From Symbiobacteriaceae bacterium (GTDB lineage Bacteria > Bacillota_E > Symbiobacteriia > Symbiobacteriales > Symbiobacteriaceae): DNA of 5,709 bases. Made by a program: the position numbers and the translations under genes. The notes under the pieces were generated by a model. That model did no database searches and had not been told where the DNA came from. It worked only from the letters and a program-made list of their open reading frames with translations. The stretch lies in the NCBI GenBank assembly GCA_027356675.1, contig DAHVXO010000170.1:1-5709 (forward strand), read 5' to 3'. Of this stretch, positions 1 to 5,709 are shown piece by piece (the first letter of the stretch is position 1; each line of letters starts with the position of its first letter).

Positions 1-2
1 GT

Positions 3-1406
3 TTACCCCATCGGTCCGGTCATCGAGGCCGCCACCTCGATGGCCATGGTGTCCTGCCTCCCACGGGGCACCGTCGCCTCGAACCAGAGCCCGCCTCGCT
101 CCCGCATCAGGTGCTCCAGGGCAGTGACGACCTGCGGGTCAAATTGGGTCCCGGAGCAGCGGCGGATTTCACTGAAGGCGACCTCCACCGGCTCTCCCTT
201 GCGATAAGGCCGGTCCGTGGTGATCGTATCGAGCGCATCGCCTACGGCGATGACCCGGGCCTCCAGGCGAATCTGCCCGCCCCGGAGGCCAAAGGGATAA
301 CCGCCGCCGCCGTACCACTCGTGGTGCTGCCGGACGATCTCAGCGATGGGACCCAGGCTGTGCACGCCGCTGATGATCCGATACCCGATCTCGGCGTGCG
401 CCTGCATGATTCGGCGTTCGTACTCGTCCAGCCGGTCGTTCTTGAAGAGTACAGACTCGGGAATCCCGACCTTGCCGATGTCGTGGAGCAGGGCGGCCAG
501 GCGGGTCCGCTCCACCGCCGCCGGCCCCAGCCCGAGCCGTTCGGCCAGGGCGACAGCATACCGGGCCACCTGGGCCGAATGGCCAAACGTATAACGGTCA
601 CGGGCATCGAGGATCGACCCCAGGGTCCGGATCAATTCCTCGTTGGCCGTGCGCAATTCGCTCCCCTGCCGGGCCAGGTCGGCGTTGGCTCGCTCGATCT
701 GCTCCACGTGGGCCTGGGCGCGGGCTGCGAAGATCTTGTAGCTATGGCGCAGGACCAGCAGGGGCGACCCCAGGAGCAGCGCCCCGATCAGTGTCATCCC
801 CATGGCCATGAAGCGGCCCAGCAAGAGACCGATCATGCCCGTGATGGCCTGCTGCAGCATCATCCAGCCGAAATTGTCCGACCAGACCCGCCGGAACGGG
901 CGCCGCAACGAGAGACAGATCGCCAGGGCAACGCAGGCGCTCTGGAACAAGAAATAGAGGCTTGCCGCAGTCAGGGCGGCGAGCACGGCTCGCAGGTCCC
1001 AGGCTGCCGTCCTGCCACCGAGGTATTCATAGACCAGCCCGGCCAGGTAGGCCGCCGTGGTAAAGAGCCCAATGTTGAACAGGGCCTTGAACCAGACCGT
1101 TCGATTGACGACAATGGTCACGACTGCTTGCAGCAGGGCGACGACCACGGCCGCCTGGACCCCGTAGCAGGCAAGGACCAGCAGGGTTGCGGCCAGCCCA
1201 GCGCTGACGGCGCCGCGCTCGGTGCCCTGGTATGTGAAGAGATCGACCTTCGCCAGTTCCAATCCGAGCGCCAGCACCAAGACCAGCGCCTGGCCCCAGC
1301 CGAGCCACCACGCCGGGAGCGTATGCAGGCTGGCCAGCAGGGCGCCCAGCCCGGTCAGCGAGAGGGCCAGGATCAGGGTCGGCATCCCCCAGGTGTGCGG
1401 CCTCAT
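3..1406 (-). CDS. Membrane-bound HD-GYP domain protein, probable cyclic-di-GMP phosphodiesterase
   Basis: A 467-residue protein in three parts. Residues about 8-220 form roughly seven or eight hydrophobic helices. Residues 221-262 are a charged, heptad-like linker. Residues about 262-440 are an HD-GYP domain, a family that hydrolyses c-di-GMP to pGpG and/or GMP in the cytoplasm. Visible metal or active-site positions are H276 (in TFGHS), the HD pair H308-D309 (LLHDIGKVGIP), H337 (MQAHAEIG), H361-H362 (HHEWYGGGGYP) and D390 (VGDALDT), followed by the family's DRPYR segment. The GYP signature is kept, but the Asp usual in HHExxDGxGYP is Gly here. The start ATG overlaps the cyclase stop in ATGA and has a GGGGGTGG ribosome site four bases upstream; the stop TAA lies at the left window edge. 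The membrane module resembles that of the upstream cyclase. HD-GYP identity is secure; activity and input signal are inferred. Confidence 0.93.
   Translation of the reverse strand: MRPHTWGMPTLILALSLTGLGALLASLHTLPAWWLGWGQALVLVLALGLELAKVDLFTYQGTERGAVSAGLAATLLVLACYGVQAAVVVALLQAVVTIVVNRTVWFKALFNIGLFTTAAYLAGLVYEYLGGRTAAWDLRAVLAALTAASLYFLFQSACVALAICLSLRRPFRRVWSDNFGWMMLQQAITGMIGLLLGRFMAMGMTLIGALLLGSPLLVLRHSYKIFAARAQAHVEQIERANADLARQGSELRTANEELIRTLGSILDARDRYTFGHSAQVARYAVALAERLGLGPAAVERTRLAALLHDIGKVGIPESVLFKNDRLDEYERRIMQAHAEIGYRIISGVHSLGPIAEIVRQHHEWYGGGGYPFGLRGGQIRLEARVIAVGDALDTITTDRPYRKGEPVEVAFSEIRRCSGTQFDPQVVTALEHLMRERGGLWFEATVPRGRQDTMAIEVAASMTGPMG
1403..1406 (-). other. ATGA stop/start overlap coupling cyclase and phosphodiesterase
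   Basis: Read on the minus strand, the four bases ATGA contain the ATG of the HD-GYP gene and the TGA of the cyclase gene. This arrangement is typical of translational coupling, where a ribosome ending the first gene restarts on the second, and it fixes the start of the HD-GYP gene. Confidence 0.85.
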
Positions 1407-2608
1407 ATGGCCACCCCCGCCCCGTAGGTGCAGACCTGGTTGCGCCCCGCATGCTTGGCGGCATAGACAGCCTCGTCGGCCGCCTTGACGAGGCCCTGGA
1501 CCGTGGTGGCGTCCACGGGGAAGGCCGCCAGCCCCAGGCTGATCGTCATCGAAAAGGCACCGCCGTCGTCGGTCTCGAGGCGCTGGGCGGCCACGTCGCG
1601 CCGGATGCGCTCGGCGATCTCCCAGGCCTGCATCTTCTCCAGTCCCGGCAGGACCAGCACGAACTCCTCCCCGCCGAACCGGGCGGCGATATCACCAGGG
1701 CGGGAATGGCGCTTGAACACCCGGGCAACGCCCCGCAGGGCCCGGTCTCCGGCCAGGTGGCCGTACGTGTTGTTGATATCCCTGAGATAGTCCATGTCGC
1801 CGAAGATCAGTGTCAGCGGCCGTGACCCCTGGGTTGCCCGGCGCACCTCATCCGTGAAGGCCCGGTCGAGGTAGCGGTAGTTATTCAGGCCGGTCTTGGC
1901 GTCGATGTCCACCAGCTTCGCCTGCTGGATCCGCTGCAGGATCCGCTGGAGCAGCACCAGCGGCACGATGGTCAGCAGGATGGTGGAACGGTCCAACACG
2001 TACAGGCGCCCGATCAGAGCGCCCAGCAGGGTCATCATCACATCGCCGATGACGCTGTCCGTGTGAAAGAGACCGGTCTTGCGCCAGGGCACCCGGTTGT
2101 CCAGACTGACCAGGACCTGAAGCAGCAGGTACTGGATGCCCATGAAGAGCGCCGCAGCCGGCAGCAGCAGAAGCGTATACCAGGTGGGATCACCGGCCGC
2201 ACGGGTGGACCAGGCCAGCAGATAGCCCACCGGGAAGGCGCACAGGATCGAGGCGGCCGCGTTGTAATCCGGGCCGCGGAAAGGCTCCGGATGCCGCTGG
2301 CGCAAGCGGTCCAGCATACCTACCGGCACCGAGGGCAGGTGGACCAGGCACGCCAAAGGCACCGGCAACGCCGCGATAATGGCAAACTCCACAGCCATGT
2401 ACCAGCCGTAGTCGATGCTGGGCGTGTCCGTGCCCCGCACCGGCATGAGCCGGGCCGCCACCATGAGGGCCGCGAAAACCACGGCGGAGAGCCAGCCGCC
2501 GAGGGAGATAAGGCGCAGATACCGCCACTGCATCAGGAGCAGCAAGACGGCCGCGATATCTACCAGATAAACATAGGTCAGGGACTGCCAGGGGTGTTTG
2601 GGGCGCAT
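1403..2608 (-). CDS. Membrane-bound diguanylate cyclase (GGDEF domain) with inhibitory I-site
   Basis: A 401-residue protein from the chosen start. Residues about 11-222 hold some six or seven hydrophobic helices. A short helix with repeated QRI units (222-230) leads into a GGDEF domain (about 231-400) that condenses two GTP into c-di-GMP. Seen: DAKTGLNN (236-243), metal-site DMD (271-273), NTYGH and GD (280-288), the active loop GGEEF (312-316), SLG (357-359) and AKHAGRN (384-390). R303-P-G-D306 lies exactly five residues before GGEEF, the canonical RxxD product-inhibition site. The usual FK and ND after DxD read LR and NN, which are mild departures. An in-frame ATG at 2641 would add 11 residues, but it overlaps the TATAAT box and lacks a ribosome site. 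The ATG at 2608 follows GGAGGG by eight bases and is preferred. The stop overlaps the HD-GYP start (ATGA), which suggests coupled translation. Confidence 0.93.
   Translation of the reverse strand: MRPKHPWQSLTYVYLVDIAAVLLLLMQWRYLRLISLGGWLSAVVFAALMVAARLMPVRGTDTPSIDYGWYMAVEFAIIAALPVPLACLVHLPSVPVGMLDRLRQRHPEPFRGPDYNAAASILCAFPVGYLLAWSTRAAGDPTWYTLLLLPAAALFMGIQYLLLQVLVSLDNRVPWRKTGLFHTDSVIGDVMMTLLGALIGRLYVLDRSTILLTIVPLVLLQRILQRIQQAKLVDIDAKTGLNNYRYLDRAFTDEVRRATQGSRPLTLIFGDMDYLRDINNTYGHLAGDRALRGVARVFKRHSRPGDIAARFGGEEFVLVLPGLEKMQAWEIAERIRRDVAAQRLETDDGGAFSMTISLGLAAFPVDATTVQGLVKAADEAVYAAKHAGRNQVCTYGAGVAI
1411..1418 (-). promoter_or_regulatory. Ribosome binding site of the HD-GYP gene
   Basis: The minus strand reads GGGGGTGG four bases before the HD-GYP ATG, one base off a GGAGGTGG-type Shine-Dalgarno match. 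It lies inside the last codons of the cyclase gene, which fits coupled or reinitiated translation. Confidence 0.5.
1925..1948 (-). repeat. 12-bp tandem repeat coding for QRIL-QRIQ in the cyclase signalling helix
   Basis: Two adjacent 12-base units (1925-1936 and 1937-1948) differ by one base. On the minus strand they encode Gln-Arg-Ile-Leu then Gln-Arg-Ile-Gln, in the helix joining the last membrane segment to the GGDEF domain. The unit length is four codons, so gain or loss would keep the frame while changing the helix phase by about 400 degrees (a little over one turn). Confidence 0.6.
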
Positions 2609-2616
2609 GCCGTGAG

Positions 2617-2622
2617 CCCTCC
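2617..2622 (-). promoter_or_regulatory. Ribosome binding site that decides the cyclase start
   Basis: The minus strand reads GGAGGG, eight bases before the ATG at 2608. No comparable site precedes the upstream in-frame ATG at 2641, where the sequence is AT-rich promoter-like DNA. This supports the 401-residue form over a 412-residue form. Confidence 0.75.
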
Positions 2623-2639
2623 ATACTGGCATTCGAGCC

Positions 2640-2666
2640 ATTATATAACAATCATTCTACATGCAA
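2640..2666 (-). promoter_or_regulatory. Probable sigma70-type promoter of the c-di-GMP operon
   Basis: A perfect TATAAT lies at 2645-2640 on the minus strand. The -35 region is weak: TTGCAT at 2666-2661 leaves a short 15-base spacer, and no good hexamer sits at 17 bases, which may mean that activation is needed. Transcription from this box would begin near 2633, leaving about 25 bases of leader that just holds the GGAGGG site before the ATG at 2608. That fit is the main support. AT-rich DNA yields TATAAT by chance, so confidence is moderate. Confidence 0.5.
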
Positions 2667-2670
2667 GAAT
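2654..2670. repeat. Inverted repeat ATTCT-N7-AGAAT, candidate operator
   Basis: The plus strand has ATTCT at 2654-2658 and its reverse complement AGAAT at 2666-2670, with seven bases between. The repeat covers the weak -35 of the operon promoter, a place where a dimeric regulator could act. Short inverted repeats are frequent by chance in AT-rich DNA, so a role as operator is only a suggestion. Confidence 0.35.
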
Positions 2671-2677
2671 ACTATTC
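2667..2677. repeat. Perfect 11-bp palindrome GAATACTATTC
   Basis: Five-base arms around one central base, sharing its left arm with the AGAAT arm of the neighbouring inverted repeat. It lies just upstream of the putative -35 of the c-di-GMP operon. The ATTC core recurs on the plus strand at 2654, 2674 and 2695, about 20 and 21 bases apart, which places the copies on one face of the helix. Confidence 0.35.
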
Positions 2678-2785
2678 CTTTTTAACGTTATAGGATTCTT
2701 TCGAGACGGCGCTGGGCGCGGTGTGCGGCAGGGGATCGCTGCCTGGCGGGCGAACCTTCCTAAGGCCTGACTGGCCCTGGTGAAT

Positions 2786-2792
2786 GAGGTGG
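2786..2792 (+). promoter_or_regulatory. Ribosome binding site that decides the phosphohydrolase start
   Basis: GAGGTGG lies five bases before the GTG at 2798 and matches the 16S anti-Shine-Dalgarno core. The other in-frame GTG codons at 2780 and 2789 lie upstream of or within this motif and have no comparable site of their own. Confidence 0.65.
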
Positions 2793-2797
2793 TACCT

Positions 2798-4048
2798 GTG
2801 CTGATCCGAGACCCCGTCCACGGCGACATCTACCTGACCGAGACCGAAACCCGGGTGCTGGACACCCGGGAGATACAGCGCCTGCGCAATATCAAACAAC
2901 TGGGTGCGGCGCACCTGGTTTTCCCGGGCTGCGTGCATACGCGCTTCGACCACAGCCTGGGTGCGCTGGCCACGGCCGGCCGCATCTTGGAGACCCTGCG
3001 GTTGAACGGTTTCCATGTGGACCCGCGGGATGCCGCCATCGTGCGGGTCGCCATCATCGTCCACGATGTAACGCATATCCCCTATGGTCATACGTGTGAA
3101 GATGAGCGGGAGATTTTTCCCAGGCACGACAAAGGGCCCCGCCTCGATCACTTCCTCAGTGAGCGAACGGAGCTGGGACGTAACCTCGCGGCACTGGATC
3201 TGCTGGAGCCGGTCCGCGGTATCCTGACCGGATCGCCCCCCGCACCCTGGATGGGCCAGGTGGTCTCCAGCACCATCGACGCGGACCTGCTGGATTACCT
3301 GCGCCGGGACTCCTTTTTCGCTGGGCTGCGCCAGGACTACGACGACCGGATCTACAGCTACTTCATCCTGGAGCAGGGACAACTGCTGATCAACATGGTC
3401 AAGCACGGCATCGATCGGCCGGACGCCCGCACGGAAATCCTGCACCTGCTACGGATGCGCTACATGCTCACGGAACGGATTTATCTGCACCACGCCAAGA
3501 TCGCCGCCGGCGCCATGATCAGCAAGGCGCTGGAGCTGCACGCCAAGCGTGGGTTGACCGAGGAGGCACTCTACGATCTGGGTGATCAGACCTTTATGGA
3601 CCTGATGGCCCGGTTGCCCGGTCCGGCGGTCATCGGCCAACTGGTGGATGCCGTGGCCGCCAGGCGGCTCTATAAACGGGCCTACGTGCTCTCCGGCGTC
3701 ACCCTGGGAGACAGGGAGGCCGATTTCATCGCCCGGTACGGTGGACAGTCCGCCGAGCGGGAGGCTCTGGAGGAGGCCATTGCGGCCAAGGCCAAGCTCA
3801 AGACCGGTCAGGTGATCGTCTATTGCCCGAAGGCCTCGTTCTTCAAGGAGGTGCGGGTGCCGGTCAAGGCGCGCAAAGGCACCGGCCCGCTCTATCAGTT
3901 CGATACCAACGCCGGCGAGGTCGCGGCCATGGCCAGGCAATACGAGTCGCTCTGGCGCACCTTCGTGTTCAGTCCACCGGAGAAGGTGGACGCCGTCCGC
4001 CGGGCCTGCGAACAGTTTTTCGGATTGCCGAGCGAGTATGGGGAGTAA
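2798..4048 (+). CDS. HD-superfamily phosphohydrolase, COG1078 (YwfO/EF1143) type, dNTPase-like
   Basis: A 416-residue soluble protein with no signal peptide or membrane segment. It opens with IRDPVHG, the usual start of this family, then QRLRNIKQLG and HTRFDHSLG. Metal ligands of an HD phosphohydrolase are visible: H52 (FDHSLG), H89-D90 (IVHDVTHIPYGH) and D161 (TIDADLLDYL). The C-terminal part has the family's YCPK and YESLWRTFVF segments (about 340-390), and the length is normal. Characterised relatives include the tetrameric Enterococcus dNTP triphosphohydrolase EF1143; the substrate here cannot be read from sequence. The form HDVTHIPYGHTCEDE, rather than HDIGHxPFSHxxE, suggests a distinct branch of the family. 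The start is taken as GTG 2798; GTG 2780 would give 422 residues. It is transcribed away from the c-di-GMP operon and converges on the kinase gene. It is not an HD-GYP enzyme. Confidence 0.9.
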   Translation: MLIRDPVHGDIYLTETETRVLDTREIQRLRNIKQLGAAHLVFPGCVHTRFDHSLGALATAGRILETLRLNGFHVDPRDAAIVRVAIIVHDVTHIPYGHTCEDEREIFPRHDKGPRLDHFLSERTELGRNLAALDLLEPVRGILTGSPPAPWMGQVVSSTIDADLLDYLRRDSFFAGLRQDYDDRIYSYFILEQGQLLINMVKHGIDRPDARTEILHLLRMRYMLTERIYLHHAKIAAGAMISKALELHAKRGLTEEALYDLGDQTFMDLMARLPGPAVIGQLVDAVAARRLYKRAYVLSGVTLGDREADFIARYGGQSAEREALEEAIAAKAKLKTGQVIVYCPKASFFKEVRVPVKARKGTGPLYQFDTNAGEVAAMARQYESLWRTFVFSPPEKVDAVRRACEQFFGLPSEYGE

Positions 4049-4060
4049 GAAGGGTGGCGG

Positions 4061-5148
4061 TTATGTCTCCACGGGACCTAGCGGCAGTTCAAACCAGAGT
4101 GTGGTCCACCCCGCCTTGCTGTCAGCGCCGATGTGCCCGCTGTGCGCCTCCACCAGTTCCTTGGCGATGGCCAGGCCCAGTCCCACGCCGCCGCCCACCC
4201 GCTGCTGCGCCTTCCCGGTGCGGTAAAAGCGCTTGAAGACGAAGGGCAAGTCTTCGGGCGAGATGCCGGCCCCTGAATTGATACAGGTGAAGCTATAGGC
4301 GTCCGCCACCAGAGCCGTCTGCACCCGGATGACCCCGCCCTCCTCGGTGTACTGGGTGGCGTTGCTCAGAAGGTTGCGCAGCACCTGGGCGATCGAGTCG
4401 GCATGGACGGGGATCAGCCGCCCCTGGGCGCCCAACTCGACCAGCACCTTGATCCGCCGGGCCTCGGCAGCAGGACGCATCACCCGAATGAGCTGCTCCA
4501 CCAAGGCGTCGATGTTGGCGGGCGTGCGCTCCGGCGTCGTCTGACGCAGGGCATCGGCCCGGGCCAACTGGTGGAGGGCATCCACCAGGCGCACCAGCCG
4601 CATGACCTCCTCGTGCACGGAGGTCAGCGCCTCCTGGTTGGGGCTGATTACCCCATCGCACAAGGCTTCCAGGTATCCCTGCAGGTTGGTGAGCGGGGTG
4701 CGGATCTCATGGGCAAGGTTGGAGACCAGCTCCCGCCGCAGGCGCTCCACCCGCTCGAGCGACTCGGCCAGGGCGTTGATATCATCCGCCAGCGAGCGGA
4801 GCAGGTCGGAGCCTAACGGGGGCTGATTGACCCGAACGCCAAAGCGGCCCTGCGCCATCTCCCTGGCCATCCGGCCGATCCGGCGCCACACCTTGACCTG
4901 GCGCGTGACCAGGATGAAGCTGGAGATCGTGGCCACGCCCATCGCCCCAAGGGTCCCCCAAAGGATATAGCCGCCTGGAAAGATGTTGTCCAACACCCTG
5001 TCCGGCGGCAAATTCAGGGAGCCTGCGGCGTCAATCAACCGCATCCGCACCACAAGGCGCAGGCCTGCAGCCAAGAGCAAGAAGACGACGCCTGTGGGCA
5101 GCGTGGTCGCGAGCCAGATGCGAAGGCGGATATCTCTGGTCAGAGTGA

Positions 5149-5161
<13 letters not shown>
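4061..5161 (-). CDS. Membrane sensor histidine kinase (HAMP, HisKA, HATPase)
   Basis: A 366-residue class I sensor kinase that should autophosphorylate on His and pass the phosphate to the adjacent regulator. Order: membrane helix about 15-38, short external loop of about 25 residues (39-64), second helix about 65-85, HAMP about 86-140, HisKA with phospho-acceptor H151 in LAHEIRTPL, then the ATPase domain. That domain shows the N box (RNLLSNA, N263 and N267), G1 region (NSGAGI, 295-300), F box (FVFKRFYR, 307-314) and G2 box (GGGVGLGLAI, 323-332). The first G1 residue, usually Asp, is Asn295. The small external loop leaves no room for a folded sensor domain, so the cue is likely sensed at the membrane or through a partner. 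The start ATG lies inside the last codons of the regulator gene (13-base overlap). A purine-rich GAGGCGGGG sits eight bases upstream, and an in-frame TGA directly before it excludes an earlier start. Confidence 0.93.

Positions 5162-5709
<548 letters not shown>

Larger units (their letters stand above)
2609..2797. other. Divergent intergenic region between the c-di-GMP operon and the HD phosphohydrolase gene
   Basis: About 190 bases separate two divergent starts. The left half (about 2640-2704) is strongly AT-rich in an otherwise GC-rich window and holds the TATAAT box and inverted repeats. The right half (2705-2797) is GC-rich and would be the leader of the phosphohydrolase gene. I see no clear plus-strand promoter: TATAAC at 2644-2649 and TAGGAT at 2691-2696 are candidates without a recognisable -35. 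No small gene with a ribosome site is apparent. Confidence 0.7.

Noticed and set aside
111..1427. Long plus-strand open frame (438 codons) opposite the HD-GYP gene
   Set aside because: The translation is Gln/Gly/Asp/Pro-rich with no domain motif, and the minus strand carries a complete HD-GYP protein. It is an antisense shadow produced by GC-rich codon use.
2609..2641. 11-residue N-terminal extension of the cyclase from ATG 2641
   Set aside because: That ATG overlaps the TATAAT box and lacks a ribosome site, while ATG 2608 has GGAGGG at good spacing.
2727..2743. Small hairpin GGCAG-N7-CTGCC in the phosphohydrolase leader
   Set aside because: Five base pairs with a seven-base loop and no T-run is too weak for a terminator or riboswitch; it is expected by chance in GC-rich DNA.
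2063..2770. Plus-strand open frame opposite the cyclase N-terminus, running into the intergenic region
   Set aside because: The low-complexity Gln/Arg/His-rich translation is antisense to membrane helices of a real gene, and it runs through the AT-rich promoter region.
2609..2797. Possible c-di-GMP riboswitch in the divergent intergenic region
   Set aside because: The cyclase leader would be only about 25 bases, and I see no GEMM-type conserved core or tetraloop-receptor pattern on either strand.
2672..3445. Minus-strand open frame (257 codons) opposite the HD phosphohydrolase
   Set aside because: It has no recognisable motif or ribosome site, and the plus-strand frame has all family motifs. 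Shadow frame.

Overview
The window (5,709 bases, GC-rich throughout except for one AT-rich island near 2640-2700) carries five genes packed almost without gaps. The DNA looks like a bacterial chromosome: sigma70-type TATAAT, GGAGG-type ribosome binding sites, overlapping stop/start codons. The multi-helix membrane input modules in front of the GGDEF and HD-GYP domains resemble those common in GC-rich Firmicutes (Symbiobacterium/Limnochordia-like lineages). That placement is an inference from remembered family appearance and is weak; no marker gene is present.

Layout. (1) 3-2608, minus strand: a two-gene cyclic-di-GMP operon, a membrane diguanylate cyclase (GGEEF, intact RxxD inhibitory site) followed by a membrane HD-GYP phosphodiesterase. 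The two are joined by a four-base ATGA stop/start overlap. (2) 2609-2797: a divergent intergenic region with a TATAAT box for the operon, and inverted repeats in an AT-rich island. (3) 2798-4048, plus strand: a soluble HD-superfamily phosphohydrolase of the COG1078/YwfO/EF1143 type (dNTPase-like). (4) 4061-5161 and 5149-5709, minus strand: a sensor histidine kinase and its OmpR/PhoB-type response regulator. Their reading frames overlap by 13 bases, and the regulator runs off the right edge of the window. The phosphohydrolase and kinase genes converge, with 12 bases between their stop codons and no visible terminator.

How they work together. The cyclase makes c-di-GMP and the HD-GYP protein should break it down. 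Both carry similar-looking membrane modules, so the pair may be a co-translated make/break switch reading related envelope cues. The divergently transcribed phosphohydrolase could share promoter-region control with that operon, but nothing in the sequence shows a functional link. The two-component system is a separate transcription unit whose target is not visible.

I found no RNA gene, mobile element, CRISPR array or clear new system. The points most worth a second look are the paired cyclase/phosphodiesterase with similar input modules, the inverted repeats in the shared promoter region, and departures from consensus in the HD-GYP, GGDEF and kinase motifs.
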